Of a stretch of 34,805 bases of DNA, positions 15,653 through 22,912 are shown piece by piece; the stretch's first letter is position 1; every line of letters begins with the position of its first letter. The stretch comes from Micromonospora echinofusca (GTDB lineage Bacteria > Actinomycetota > Actinomycetes > Mycobacteriales > Micromonosporaceae): positions 1 through 34,805 of the forward strand of contig NZ_WVUH01000022.1 in assembly GCF_017614955.1 (NCBI RefSeq). Direction: 5' to 3'. The notes beneath the pieces are model-generated. The model made no database searches. It worked only from the letters and a program-made list of their open reading frames with translations, and was not told where the DNA came from. Both the position numbers and the translations under genes were made by a program.

Positions 15653-15937
15653 ATGAGCGAGGTACCGGGCAGCAACACCGGTGAGACCATCGAGACCCGC
15701 GGTGACGACCGCGTCGACCTGCTGCGGGCGGACACCAACAACGACGGCCGTACCGACGTCTGGGTCTCGGACACCGACGGCGACGGCAAGGCCGACCTGT
15801 TCCAGTTCGACATCGACGGTGACGGCACGGTGGACATCACCATGTCCGACCTGGACGAGGACGGCACCCCCGACGAGGTGGTCGACGGTGACGGCGGCAT
15901 CCCGCCCACCGCCACCACCCCCACCGTCGAGGTCTGA
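15653..15937 (+). CDS. Short protein of 13-residue calcium-loop repeats (paralog of the 13398 gene)
   Basis: 94 residues, acidic, no signal peptide. Five 13-residue units: ETRGDDRVDLLRA (degenerate), DTNNDGRTDVWVS, DTDGDGKADLFQF, DIDGDGTVDITMS and DLDEDGTPDEVVD, then GDGG and a Pro/Thr tail. It is the same repeat type and phase as the protein encoded at 13398, so the two are duplicates with different repeat numbers on either side of the CoA-enzyme operon. Probable Ca2+ binding; function unknown. Start ATG 15653 with GAGGAAAGGG about 10 nt upstream. Confidence 0.78.
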   Translation: MSEVPGSNTGETIETRGDDRVDLLRADTNNDGRTDVWVSDTDGDGKADLFQFDIDGDGTVDITMSDLDEDGTPDEVVDGDGGIPPTATTPTVEV

Positions 15938-15940
15938 CGG

Positions 15941-15992
15941 TAAGGAAGGGCCCCTTCTTAACGTTTTCGGTAGAGCAAGGGGCCCTTCTTAA
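15941..15992. repeat. Two copies of a near-palindromic GGGCCCCTTCTTAAC-type element
   Basis: GGGCCCCTTCTTAAC ends at 15962 and GGGGCCCTTCTTAAC at 15992, each inside an AAGGG...CCCTT near-palindrome, 30 bp apart, just after the 15653 gene. I recall similar intergenic elements being frequent in Micromonospora genomes. They may act as terminators or be a dispersed small repeat family. Confidence 0.6.
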
Positions 15993-16110
15993 CACCTGAC
16001 GCCCGGGCGGGCACCCGCCGACCGGACACCTGGCGCCCGGGCGGGCACCCGCCGACCGGACACCTGGCGCCCGGGCAGGCATCCGCCGACCGGGCACCCG
16101 CCGACCGGGC
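15993..16110. repeat. 34-bp tandem repeat, three full copies and a partial
   Basis: The copies 15993-16026, 16027-16060 and 16061-16094 differ by a few bases, and a 16-bp partial follows at 16095-16110. Each unit carries GGCGGGCACCCGCC, able to form a hairpin. There is no spacer, so this is not a CRISPR; it is a VNTR-like element between convergent genes. Confidence 0.9.
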
Positions 16111-16118
16111 CCGGCGGC

Positions 16119-16700
16119 TCAGCGCCGGACGAACTCGGCCGGTACCGCCGCGGTCAGCCACACGCCGTTGGCGCTGCGGTGGAAGACGTACCCGGCGGCG
16201 GCCATCAGACCGGCGCGTACGGTCAGCACGGCCACCGACCCGCTGCGACGTCGCCCCACGGTCAGCGCCGTGGGTACGTCGGCCGAGAGGTGTACGTGCT
16301 GCCGCCGCCCCGGGTGCAGACCGGTGGCCAGGATCGAGGCCACGTTCGTCGTCGGGGTGCCGTGGTACAGCACCTCCGGCGGGGCGACCGCAGCCAGCCC
16401 GAGGTCCACCCCGACCCGGGCCGAGTGCCCCTGGCTGGCCCGGATCCAGGTCACCCCGTCCGCGCCGGTACGCAGCGCGAACCGCTGCTTGTCGTTGTCC
16501 GCCACCACCTCGTGCAGCTGTTCGCGGCTGACCTGCGTACCGTGCCGGGCGAGCGCGGTGAGCAGGTCGTCGACGGGTACCCAGCCGTGCGGGTCGAGGG
16601 TGACCCCGACGCTCTCCGGCGCGTGCCGCAGCACCCGGGAGAGCCGTTTGCTGACCCGGACCAGTGCCGCGTCCGTCAGTCCGCCAGCCGCCGCCTCCAT
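16119..16700 (-). CDS. kptA: RNA 2'-phosphotransferase (KptA/Tpt1 family)
   Basis: 193 residues. Transfers an internal RNA 2'-phosphate to NAD+, releasing ADP-ribose 1''-phosphate. Family features are intact: the N-terminal winged-helix lobe with RVSKRLSRVLRHAPE (about 15-29) and HGWVPVDDLL, then the ADP-ribosyltransferase lobe with LYHGT, HPGRRQHVHLSAD, and the C-terminal FHRSANGVWLT. Bacteria lack the tRNA splicing that makes the eukaryotic substrate, so the role is open (damage repair or RNA/small-molecule ADP-ribosylation). Its ATG shares one base with the stop of the methyltransferase upstream (TGATG), which indicates translational coupling. Confidence 0.9.
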   Translation of the reverse strand: MEAAAGGLTDAALVRVSKRLSRVLRHAPESVGVTLDPHGWVPVDDLLTALARHGTQVSREQLHEVVADNDKQRFALRTGADGVTWIRASQGHSARVGVDLGLAAVAPPEVLYHGTPTTNVASILATGLHPGRRQHVHLSADVPTALTVGRRRSGSVAVLTVRAGLMAAAGYVFHRSANGVWLTAAVPAEFVRR

Positions 16701-17479
16701 CAGTCCTCCAGTCGTAACGTCGCCAGGTAGTACGGTGCGTCCGCATCGTCCACGTCGGTCAGTCGCCAGCCGGCACCCCGGACCAGACCGGCCAGTTCGT
16801 CCGGGGTGCAGACCAGGTAGTCGAACCAGTCGGTACCCAGCTCCCGGTAGCGCAGCCGCAGCCGCAGCTGCCCGCCGAGCCGGCCGGACCTGCGGTTGCG
16901 CTCGTGGTAGCCGGTGTGCACCGGGTCCGTGGTGCCGTACGGGTCGGTGCCGTGGGCGATGATCCGGGCCCCCGGGCGGGCCATCGCGGCCAGCGCGGCG
17001 AGGAAGACCGGGGCCCGGTCCCGCCCCTCGATGAGCCCCAGGTTGTTGCCGAGCAGCAGGAAGGTGTCGTACCGCCGGCCGTGGCCCGCATGTTCGTCCA
17101 CGGTGGCGTGCACCAGGTCCCGTACGCCCCGGCGCCGGCACACCGCCAGCGCGCCGGCCGAGACGTCCAGCCCGGTGACGGGTACCCCGAACTCCTGGAG
17201 CCGCAGCGCGATCCGGCCGCCGCCCACCCCGATGTCCAGGGTCGCGCCCCGGACCCGGTCCACGGCCCGGTGGTCGTACGGCTGCCAGTGCTCGGGCCCG
17301 GCCAGGTAGTGCGCGGCCGGGGCGCCGTTGATCAGCCCGTCGTCCCGCTCGATGATCTCGATGACCGGCCGGGGGAGCCGCCCGCCGACCAGTGGCCGGG
17401 GGCCGATCCCGGTCTCCACCGCCCAGGCGTCGCGCAGCAGTTCGCCGAAGACGTCGCCGATCCGTGGTTCGCCGTTCAT
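16700..17479 (-). CDS. Class I SAM-dependent methyltransferase
   Basis: 259 residues. Motif I TLDIGVGGGRIALRLQEFG at about 79-97, the acidic residue in VTGLDVSAGAL, and a LLLGNNLGLI motif IV-like segment. The N-terminal region (GLINGAPAAHYLAGPEHWQPYD) may form the substrate lid. A small-molecule substrate is likely but unknown. Start ATG 17479. Coupled to kptA by a 1-bp overlap and divergent from the 17534 gene. Whether it acts on RNA or on ADP-ribose products of KptA is pure speculation from the pairing. Confidence 0.85.
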   Translation of the reverse strand: MNGEPRIGDVFGELLRDAWAVETGIGPRPLVGGRLPRPVIEIIERDDGLINGAPAAHYLAGPEHWQPYDHRAVDRVRGATLDIGVGGGRIALRLQEFGVPVTGLDVSAGALAVCRRRGVRDLVHATVDEHAGHGRRYDTFLLLGNNLGLIEGRDRAPVFLAALAAMARPGARIIAHGTDPYGTTDPVHTGYHERNRRSGRLGGQLRLRLRYRELGTDWFDYLVCTPDELAGLVRGAGWRLTDVDDADAPYYLATLRLED

Positions 17480-17533
17480 GCCGGTGACGCTATCCGGACC
17501 TCGGGCGGCCCGGCACGGCCATATTCTTGGCGG

Positions 17534-17914
17534 ATGACCGACGTCGACCGGCTCGCTGCGGAGAAGTACATCCTGCTGACCACGTTCCGCCGGGACGGGC
17601 GGTCGGTGCCGACCCCGGTCTGGGTGGTCGCGGACGGGGGCGCGCTGGCCGCCTGGTCGGCGGCGGACGCGGGGAAGGTGAAGCGGATCCGGCGCAGCGG
17701 CGAGGTCACCGTCGCCCCCTGCGACGTCCGGGGGCGGCCGCACGGCGACGCGGTACCCGGGCACGCCACGATCCTGGACCGGGCCGGCTCGGACCGGGTA
17801 CGTCAGTTGCTGAAGCAGAAGTACCGGCTGATGGGCCGGCTCAGCCTGCTGGGGAGCCGGCTCCGTCGGGGTACCGGGGGCACGGTGGGCATCCGGATCA
17901 CCCTGCCCGACTGA
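17534..17914 (+). CDS. PPOX-class (split beta-barrel) F420- or flavin-dependent protein
   Basis: 126 residues. Split beta-barrel features: a helix with EKYILLTTFRRDGRSVPTPV, then VWVVADGGALAAWSA, KVKRIRRSGEVTVAPCDVRG and a C-terminal strand (GTVGIRITLP). This matches small actinobacterial deazaflavin-dependent oxidoreductases of the PPOX class. Substrate unknown. TATTCT (17522-17527) lies 6 nt before the ATG, so the message is probably leaderless. Cytoplasmic, monocistronic. Confidence 0.85.
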   Translation: MTDVDRLAAEKYILLTTFRRDGRSVPTPVWVVADGGALAAWSAADAGKVKRIRRSGEVTVAPCDVRGRPHGDAVPGHATILDRAGSDRVRQLLKQKYRLMGRLSLLGSRLRRGTGGTVGIRITLPD

Positions 17915-17960
17915 GAGCACCGGCAGCAGGGCGGACGCTGACCGCCCCCGGGGAACGAAA

Positions 17961-18000
17961 CAGGGGCGGAGGCTGCCCGTGAGCAGTTCCTCCGCCCCTG
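17961..18000. terminator. Terminator between the PPOX gene and bldC
   Basis: Perfect 12-bp stem CAGGGGCGGAGG (17961-17972) / CCTCCGCCCCTG (17989-18000) with a smaller CTGC/GCAG hairpin in the loop. Read on the minus strand it is followed by TTTCGTT, so it best serves bldC. Confidence 0.8.
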
Positions 18001-18028
18001 ATCGAGGCTCGTTCGACTGGAGCGGTCC

Positions 18029-18238
18029 TCAGTCCCCTTGGCGCTGCTGGGGAATCTGTCCCTGCAGCAGGGCGCGAACCTCAGACTCGCGGTACCGGCG
18101 GTGGCCACCCAGCGTACGGATCGCGCTGAGCTTGCCGGCCTTGGCCCACCGGGTGACGGTCTTCGGGTCGACACGGAACATCGACGCCACCTCGGCCGGT
18201 GTCAGTAGCGGCTCTGGTTCATGCGTACGCGATGCCAT
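18029..18238 (-). CDS. bldC: Developmental regulator BldC (small MerR-like DNA-binding protein)
   Basis: 69 residues consisting almost only of a winged HTH: LLTPAEVASMFRVDPKTVTR, then AKAGKLSAIRTLGGHRRYRE and the QGQIPQQR tail. This is near-identical by memory to Streptomyces BldC, which binds direct repeats cooperatively and holds back sporulation. ATG 18238 with a strong GGAGGAG ribosome-binding site. Downstream of the conserved unknown gene and vdh, the same neighbourhood as in Streptomyces. Confidence 0.95.
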   Translation of the reverse strand: MASRTHEPEPLLTPAEVASMFRVDPKTVTRWAKAGKLSAIRTLGGHRRYRESEVRALLQGQIPQQRQGD

Positions 18239-18430
18239 CGGTCACTCCTCCAAAGGTACCTATAGACATCGGCCGGGGTCCCGCCGGCCGACGCGTCTCC
18301 CATGGTCCGGCTAGTCCCCGATGTCCGACATGGGCCGAACGGCCGAACGTCCCTGGATGGACGGATGAACCATGACCGATTTATACGACTTTTCTATGCC
18401 AGATTCCACCTTATTCGGACTCATGATCAC

Positions 18431-18456
18431 GGTTCGTGACGCAATAGCTACGAACC
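18431..18456. promoter_or_regulatory. 26-bp dyad in the AT-rich bldC upstream region
   Basis: GGTTCGT (18431-18437) and ACGAACC (18450-18456) form a perfect inverted repeat with a 12-bp spacer, about 200 bp upstream of bldC, in a 250-bp gene-free region (18239-18494) that is markedly more AT-rich than its surroundings. Candidate operator; BldC itself prefers direct repeats, so another regulator is possible. Confidence 0.5.
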
Positions 18457-18494
18457 ATCTTCACCTTGGCGTAGGCATAACGCCTGATATGTAC

Positions 18495-19334
18495 CTAGTT
18501 GCACCGCTCCAGCAACTGCACCGCCCGCCACCGCGCGACGAGTTGCTCATACGCGCGGGACGCCACCTCAGCGTCACCGTCGGCCAGCCCGGCCAGCCCG
18601 GCCGCGACCAGCTCCGGGGAGTCGTCCGCCGCCAGCGTCTCGTCCGGCAGCAGGTCCACCAGACCGCCGTAGTCCAGCTCGACCACGGAACGCGGGTGGA
18701 ACTCCTCCAGCCACCGCGCCCCCTCCTCGACCGCCTCGGTGATCGGCGCCTCCCCGACGGACTTCTTCAGCACCGACAGCCCCCGCGAGGCCCGCCGCCG
18801 GGCCTTGGAGATCTCCGTCCGGTAGCGCAGCGCCCGCCGCCCCGGCTCGGTCACCAGCTCCCGCTCCTTCGGATCCACGAAGACGAACCAACGCAGCGGT
18901 ACGCCCCAGGTGGCGATCTGTTCGTGCAGCCGGGGCACCCCGTGCTCCAGCACCCGCGCCCCGCTGCGCCAGTCCTCGACCACCTCCTTGGCCTGCCCGG
19001 CCAGGGTCGGCGGCACGAAGGCGTCGGCGAGTACCGGAGGCACGCCGTCCCGTGCGCTCAACGCCGCCTCGGCCACCCGGATCCGCAGGTTCCACGGGCA
19101 GATCAGCAGGGTGTCGTCGGTCTCCAGGACGTACGCCTCGTCCGGCAGGTCGGGTAGCCGGGTCCAGCCGGCACCGAGTGCCTCGATGACCGCGGTACGC
19201 TGCCGCCCCGGCCCGTCGAGCGGCGCGACCGCCCGCCCCTCGCTGACGTACCGACGCCAGAAGATCTGGCGTTCCCGGTCGAAGGCGGTCAACGGCTCGT
19301 ACACGCGCAGGTATGAAGCGAAGAGCGACGGCAC
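18495..19334 (-). CDS. Conserved actinobacterial protein of unknown function next to bldC
   Basis: 279 residues from a GTG at 19334 (VPSLFASYLRVYEPLTAF). Soluble, no signal peptide. Trp-rich mixed alpha/beta pattern: RQIFWRRYVSEGRAV, LICPWNLRIRVAEAAL, RWFVFVDPKEREL, RALRYRTEISKARRRASRGL and a helical C-terminus. I recognise it by position (between bldC and valine dehydrogenase, as SCO4090 in Streptomyces by memory), not by function. Reading further upstream is open but has poor coding character. Likely its own promoter in the 180-bp gap shared with vdh. Confidence 0.8.
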   Translation of the reverse strand: MPSLFASYLRVYEPLTAFDRERQIFWRRYVSEGRAVAPLDGPGRQRTAVIEALGAGWTRLPDLPDEAYVLETDDTLLICPWNLRIRVAEAALSARDGVPPVLADAFVPPTLAGQAKEVVEDWRSGARVLEHGVPRLHEQIATWGVPLRWFVFVDPKERELVTEPGRRALRYRTEISKARRRASRGLSVLKKSVGEAPITEAVEEGARWLEEFHPRSVVELDYGGLVDLLPDETLAADDSPELVAAGLAGLADGDAEVASRAYEQLVARWRAVQLLERCN

Positions 19335-19516
19335 GGCGCGATCCTCCCACGAGAGCTGGCCCCGGTCGCTGGCGGCAGCCCGATCGGACCTGCACCAGCG
19401 GGCCGCAGGCGCCGGGACGACGGGATCGATATTAGGCTCGGCAGCACCGGCAACACCCAGCCGGCGATCCGTCAGGTTCGCGTCCCACAAGGACGCACCC
19501 CCACCCAGGAGCAGCC

Positions 19517-20599
19517 ATGGGCGTCTTCGCCACCTCCGCAGACTCATCCGGTACCGGGCACGAGCAGGTCGTCTTCTGCCAGGACAAGCAGAGCGGACTG
19601 CGGGCCATCATCGGGATCTACTCCACCGCGCTCGGCCCGGCGCTCGGTGGTACCCGCTTCTACCCGTACGCCACCGAGGACGAGGCCGTAGCCGACGTGC
19701 TCGACCTGTCCCGGGGCATGGCGTACAAGAACGCCCTGGCCGGCCTGGACCTCGGCGGCGGCAAGGCGGTCATCTGGGGTGACCCGGAGCAGATCAAGAC
19801 TGAGCCGCTGCTGCGCGCGTACGGCCGGTTCGTCGAGTCGCTCGCCGGGCGCTACTACACCGCCTGCGACGTCGGCACCTATGTGCCGGACATGGACGTG
19901 ATCGCCCGGGAGACCCGGTACGTCACCGGCCGCAGTGTCGAGCACGGTGGCGCCGGCGACTCCTCGATCCTCACCGCCTGGGGCGTCTTCCAGGGCATGC
20001 GCGCCGCCGCCGAGCACGTCTGGGGCACGCCCACGCTGGCCGGCCGCCGGGTCGGCGTCGCCGGGCTGGGCAAGGTCGGCAAGTACCTCACCGGCCACCT
20101 GATCGACGACGGCGCGTCGGTGGTGGCCACCGACGTCAACGAGCGGGCCCTGGACTGGGCCCGCCGGACGTACCCCCAGGTCGACCTGGTCGCCGGCACC
20201 GACGAGCTGATCGCCACCGACCTCGACGTGTACGCCCCGTGCGCGCTCGGCGGTGCGCTGAACGACGACACGGTGCCGGTCCTGCGGGCGAAGGTCGTGG
20301 CGGGTGCGGCGAACAACCAGCTCGCCCACCCGGGGATCGAGAAGCTGCTCGCCGACCGGGGCATCCTGTACGCGCCCGACTACGTGGTCAACGCCGGTGG
20401 CGTGATCCAGGTGGCCGACGAGATCGAGGGCTTCAACTTCGAGCGGGCCAAGCTCCGGGCCACCCGGATCTACGACACCACCCGCGAGATCCTCCGGCTG
20501 GCCGACGCCGAGGGGGTACCGCCCGCGGTGGCCGCCGACCGGCTCGCCGAGCGGCGGATGGCCGAGGTCGGCCGGCTGCGCACGATCCACCTGCGCTGA
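19517..20599 (+). CDS. vdh: Glu/Leu/Phe/Val dehydrogenase, probable valine/leucine dehydrogenase
   Basis: 360 residues. NAD-dependent oxidative deamination of branched-chain amino acids to 2-oxo acids, supplying branched-chain acyl-CoA for fatty acids and polyketides. Substrate Lys K71 and catalytic Lys K83 lie in [19 protein letters not shown]; the Rossmann GLGKVG is at 183-188; later [12 protein letters not shown] and [16 protein letters not shown] 19517 with AGGAG upstream. The length and the GGTR motif at 44-47 fit the Leu/Val branch rather than Glu dehydrogenase. Divergent from the conserved unknown, in the bldC neighbourhood as in Streptomyces. Confidence 0.93.
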   Translation: MGVFATSADSSGTGHEQVVFCQDKQSGLRAIIGIYSTALGPALGGTRFYPYATEDEAVADVLDLSRGMAYKNALAGLDLGGGKAVIWGDPEQIKTEPLLRAYGRFVESLAGRYYTACDVGTYVPDMDVIARETRYVTGRSVEHGGAGDSSILTAWGVFQGMRAAAEHVWGTPTLAGRRVGVAGLGKVGKYLTGHLIDDGASVVATDVNERALDWARRTYPQVDLVAGTDELIATDLDVYAPCALGGALNDDTVPVLRAKVVAGAANNQLAHPGIEKLLADRGILYAPDYVVNAGGVIQVADEIEGFNFERAKLRATRIYDTTREILRLADAEGVPPAVAADRLAERRMAEVGRLRTIHLR

Positions 20600-21049
20600 C
20601 CGCGTCCGCCCCGGAACCGGCGCCCCGGGCCCCGGGGCGGATGCGGCCCGGTTGTGCGGCGGGGCCGGGTCTCCGGGTGCCGCCGTACCGCGTACGGACC
20701 GGTGGGATGTGGTCGTCGTGGACCACCGCATCCCACCGGAGCCGGCCCGTCGGCCGGGCGCAGCACCGGCCCGGAGCCGGCCCGCCGGCCGGGTGCCGGA
20801 GAGCACCGCCGGGGGTGACCGGGCACACGGCCGGGGCCGTCACGGCCAGGCCCGGCGGCCACCCCTTACCCGGTACACTTCGTGGCGGCCCGCTCACTGC
20901 GCAGGCAGCACGACGCGCAGCGGCGGCCGACGGTAACCCGAGGTGCCGAACCTGGGCATCCCCATGTACCGTAAGAGCCACGAGAGATGCCTGACGTCAT
21001 CGGGGCCCGCCTTCGGGCTGCCCCGAATTCTGTGCGAGGGGGTCGAGCC
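20600..21049 (+). other. 450-bp intergenic region with hairpins, no gene
   Basis: No coding support on either strand. It holds CCGTAC/GTACGG (20683-20697) and a longer inverted repeat 20699-20739 (11 matched bases CCGGTGGGATG with CATCCCACCGG, then imperfect), likely ending vdh transcription without a T-run. Nearer the DUF3073 gene TACCGT at 20967-20972 may be a -10; the -35 is unclear. Confidence 0.5.
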
Positions 21050-21268
21050 ATGGGGCGCGGCCGTGCTAAGGCCAAGCAGACAAAGGTGGCCCGGGAGTTG
21101 AAATACCACTCCCCGAACACCGACCTCGCCGCCTTGCAGCGAGAACTCGGCGGCAGCGGCAAGTCGGACCGAGACTTCGACGACGACTACAAAGAGTATG
21201 TCGACGACGATGACGAGGATCATGACGCCGACGACGACCTGGATTCCTGGGGACGTCCGACCCGCTGA
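21050..21268 (+). CDS. DUF3073 family small acidic-tailed protein
   Basis: 72 residues. Basic N-terminus MGRGRAKAKQTKVARELKYH, then SPNTDLAALQRELGGS and a very acidic tail with DDDDEDHDADDDLDSW. This is the conserved actinobacterial DUF3073 protein; function unknown. ATG 21050 follows GAGGGGG. An upstream in-frame ATG at 20987 is less likely because family members begin at MGRGRAKAK. In Streptomyces it lies next to purM by memory; here the maturase/precursor pair is interposed. Confidence 0.93.
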   Translation: MGRGRAKAKQTKVARELKYHSPNTDLAALQRELGGSGKSDRDFDDDYKEYVDDDDEDHDADDDLDSWGRPTR

Positions 21269-21277
21269 CCATCCGGT

Positions 21278-21313
21278 CACCTGAGCACGCGGCGGTTTCC
21301 GCGTGCTCAGGTG
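21278..21313. terminator. Strong hairpin terminator after the DUF3073 gene
   Basis: Perfect 15-bp stem (21278-21292 with 21299-21313; core CCTGAGCACGCGG / CCGCGTGCTCAGG), loop CGGTTT. No T-run; probably also stops transcription coming from the opposing precursor gene. Confidence 0.75.
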
Positions 21314-21461
21314 TAGTAGTACACCGGGCGCCGGCGTGACAGTTGACGGCCAGGGGCCTGCCCACGGTCAGTGACCTGACCGACCGGCGGGACCCTGGTC
21401 GGACGTTTGCTGCCCGGCGGCCCGTTTCGGCGTACGTTTCCGGTTCGGCTGCTCCCGGTGT

Positions 21462-21722
21462 TCACCGTGGCCGGTTGTTCCAGTTGTAGAACGTCGGGAT
21501 GTTCTCGAAGTGGTTCCAGGCGCAGACCGCGCCGGACCCGTCGCCACCCGTCGTCTCCGACCGGAGCCGTCGTGCCTGCTCCGCCTCGTGGAGCAGAGCG
21601 GTCAGTCCCGCAGCCGCGCCGCGTACCCGGTCGGCGATGCCGCCCGGCGGTCTCCCGTCCAGGCGGGTCGCCGCCTGGCGGCCGGTCTCACCGTGCTGCT
21701 CCCGGCTGGTGTTCTCGGGCAT
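21462..21722 (-). CDS. Putative RiPP precursor peptide with aromatic-x-Asn core motifs
   Basis: 86 residues, ATG 21722, inside the last 35 bp of the maturase gene and preceded there by GGAGGGAG. The leader (1-60) is hydrophilic with a helical stretch DRVRGAAAGLTALLHEAEQA (31-50). After GGDGSG (59-64) the C-terminal core AVCAWNHFENIPTFYNWNNR (65-84) plus PR contains three aromatic-x-Asn triplets: F72-E-N74, F78-Y-N80 and W81-N-N83. Ring-forming radical SAM enzymes of the triceptide/cyclophane class crosslink exactly such aromatic-X-X(N) motifs. One Cys (67). I believe this resembles the actinobacterial multiple-cyclophane (AmcA-like) group, by recall only. The product would be a peptide with up to three three-residue cyclophanes. 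Confidence 0.8.
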   Translation of the reverse strand: MPENTSREQHGETGRQAATRLDGRPPGGIADRVRGAAAGLTALLHEAEQARRLRSETTGGDGSGAVCAWNHFENIPTFYNWNNRPR

Positions 21723-22824
21723 GCTCCAACACTCCCTCCAGTAGACGGATCTTGCTGTTGCGGCAGTGTTCGGTCTCCGTACCGTCGAACCGCCCGTGCT
21801 CGAAGTACCGGTTGGCGGCGTGGCCACCCCCGCAGAACCCGAAATAGGGACAGCCCGACCGGCACGCCTCGACCCCGGTCAGGAACTCCCGTACCCACGG
21901 GGTGACCGCCGCGTCGGCGAGGATCTCGCCCAGCGGCCTGGCCAGCACGTTGCCGCTGCTGAAGTCGCCGTACCGGGGGTGGGTGAACCCGGCCAGCTCC
22001 GGTGAGAGCAGGGTCACCGAGCCGTCGTGGCCGATCGTGGGGATCGGGTCCAGCTGCCTCGGCAGCACCTCGTCCGAGGTACCGTCCAGCACTGCGGCGG
22101 CGTACCGCAACGACCACTCGATCTCCCGCAGGTGGATCCGGGGCGCCCGCCGCCAGGCCGCCACCAGCTCGGCCCAGAACCCGGTCACCGCGTCGGCCGG
22201 ATGGGCGTTGCTGCGGGTGTTCACCCCCTCGGCCTCCTCGATGTTGATGCCGAGGACGTCGCAACCGAGGTCGAGGAAGTAGTCGTACAGTTCGCCGGCC
22301 AGGCCCGGCTCCGGCCGGGAGACCACCGCCAGGGCGGAGAACGGCAGCCCGTGCCGACGCAGTGCCGCCACGCCCCGGCGGATCCGGTCGTACGCCGGCT
22401 GCCCGGAGCGGGTGACCCGGTCGGTGTTGCGCCACCGGGGACCGTCGACGCTCACGCTGACCCGCATCCGGTGCGCGGCGAAGAACTCGCACCACGCGTC
22501 GTCGATCAGGGTCGCGTTGGTCTGCACATGGTGCTCGACCGTGCCCTCGAACGGGGCCAGCAACGCGGCCAGGTGCTCCCGCCCGGCCGCCAGCGGCTCA
22601 CCACCGTGCCAGACCACCGAGAAGCGCCCGGAAGCCGCCCAGGGGCGTACCGCAGCGGCCACCGCCGCAGCGACCGGTACCGGCATCCGCCGGTCCACGG
22701 CCCGGTGCGGCAGATAGCAGTAGACGCAGTCCAGGTTGCAGAGCGTGGTGGGCTGCATGACCACGTACGACGGCACGGCGGTGACTCCGCGCATGCCGGA
22801 GTGCGGCTGCCCAGCGACGACCAT
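21688..22824 (-). CDS. Radical SAM/SPASM peptide maturase, probable cyclophane-forming
   Basis: 378 residues. The radical SAM 4Fe-4S motif CNLDCVYC (C29, C33, C36) is followed by YLPHR; WHGGEPL, HHVQTNATLID and VSVDGP are the usual SAM and barrel motifs. The C-terminal SPASM region has C321, C325 and C331 (CRSGCPYFGFCGGG), AANRYFEHG and TETEHC (C354), the pattern of GrrM/OscB/FxsB-like enzymes that make aromatic C-C crosslinks. ATG 22824 with GGGGGAGGAGG. The precursor gene overlaps its 3' end. No transporter, protease or second tailoring enzyme is adjacent. Separated from purM by a terminator, so it is an independent unit. Confidence 0.9.
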   Translation of the reverse strand: MVVAGQPHSGMRGVTAVPSYVVMQPTTLCNLDCVYCYLPHRAVDRRMPVPVAAAVAAAVRPWAASGRFSVVWHGGEPLAAGREHLAALLAPFEGTVEHHVQTNATLIDDAWCEFFAAHRMRVSVSVDGPRWRNTDRVTRSGQPAYDRIRRGVAALRRHGLPFSALAVVSRPEPGLAGELYDYFLDLGCDVLGINIEEAEGVNTRSNAHPADAVTGFWAELVAAWRRAPRIHLREIEWSLRYAAAVLDGTSDEVLPRQLDPIPTIGHDGSVTLLSPELAGFTHPRYGDFSSGNVLARPLGEILADAAVTPWVREFLTGVEACRSGCPYFGFCGGGHAANRYFEHGRFDGTETEHCRNSKIRLLEGVLEHAREHQPGAAR

Positions 22825-22840
22825 CGCCCTCCTCCCCCGT

Positions 22841-22886
22841 GCCTGAGGTGTCCTTCAGGCTAGGCGGCGGTGGCCACTCGGGTGAA
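22841..22886 (-). promoter_or_regulatory. Promoter and inverted repeat upstream of the radical SAM gene
   Basis: On the minus strand TTCACC (22886-22881), an 18-bp spacer and TAGCCT (22862-22857). Just downstream GCCTGA/TCAGGC (22841-22846 with 22855-22860) is an inverted repeat at the expected transcription start, a possible operator. Confidence 0.45.
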
Positions 22887-22912
22887 GCCCCGCTCGGGTA
22901 CTCGGACGACCG

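Noticed and set aside
15993..16110. CRISPR array
   Set aside because: The 34-bp units are directly contiguous, without unique spacers.
18372..18494. Short plus-strand ORF beginning MTDLYDFSMPDSTLFG
   Set aside because: It runs into the antisense of the conserved unknown gene, has no ribosome-binding site, and the AT-rich DNA is better explained as the bldC regulatory region.
20600..20985. Possible gene between vdh and DUF3073 on either strand
   Set aside because: Frames are Pro/Arg/Gly-rich with no start signals; hairpins explain the visible structure.
21723..21827. Longer N-terminus for the precursor peptide
   Set aside because: The upstream extension lies fully inside the maturase gene and has no ribosome-binding site; the ATG at 21722 has GGAGGGAG and gives a normal leader.
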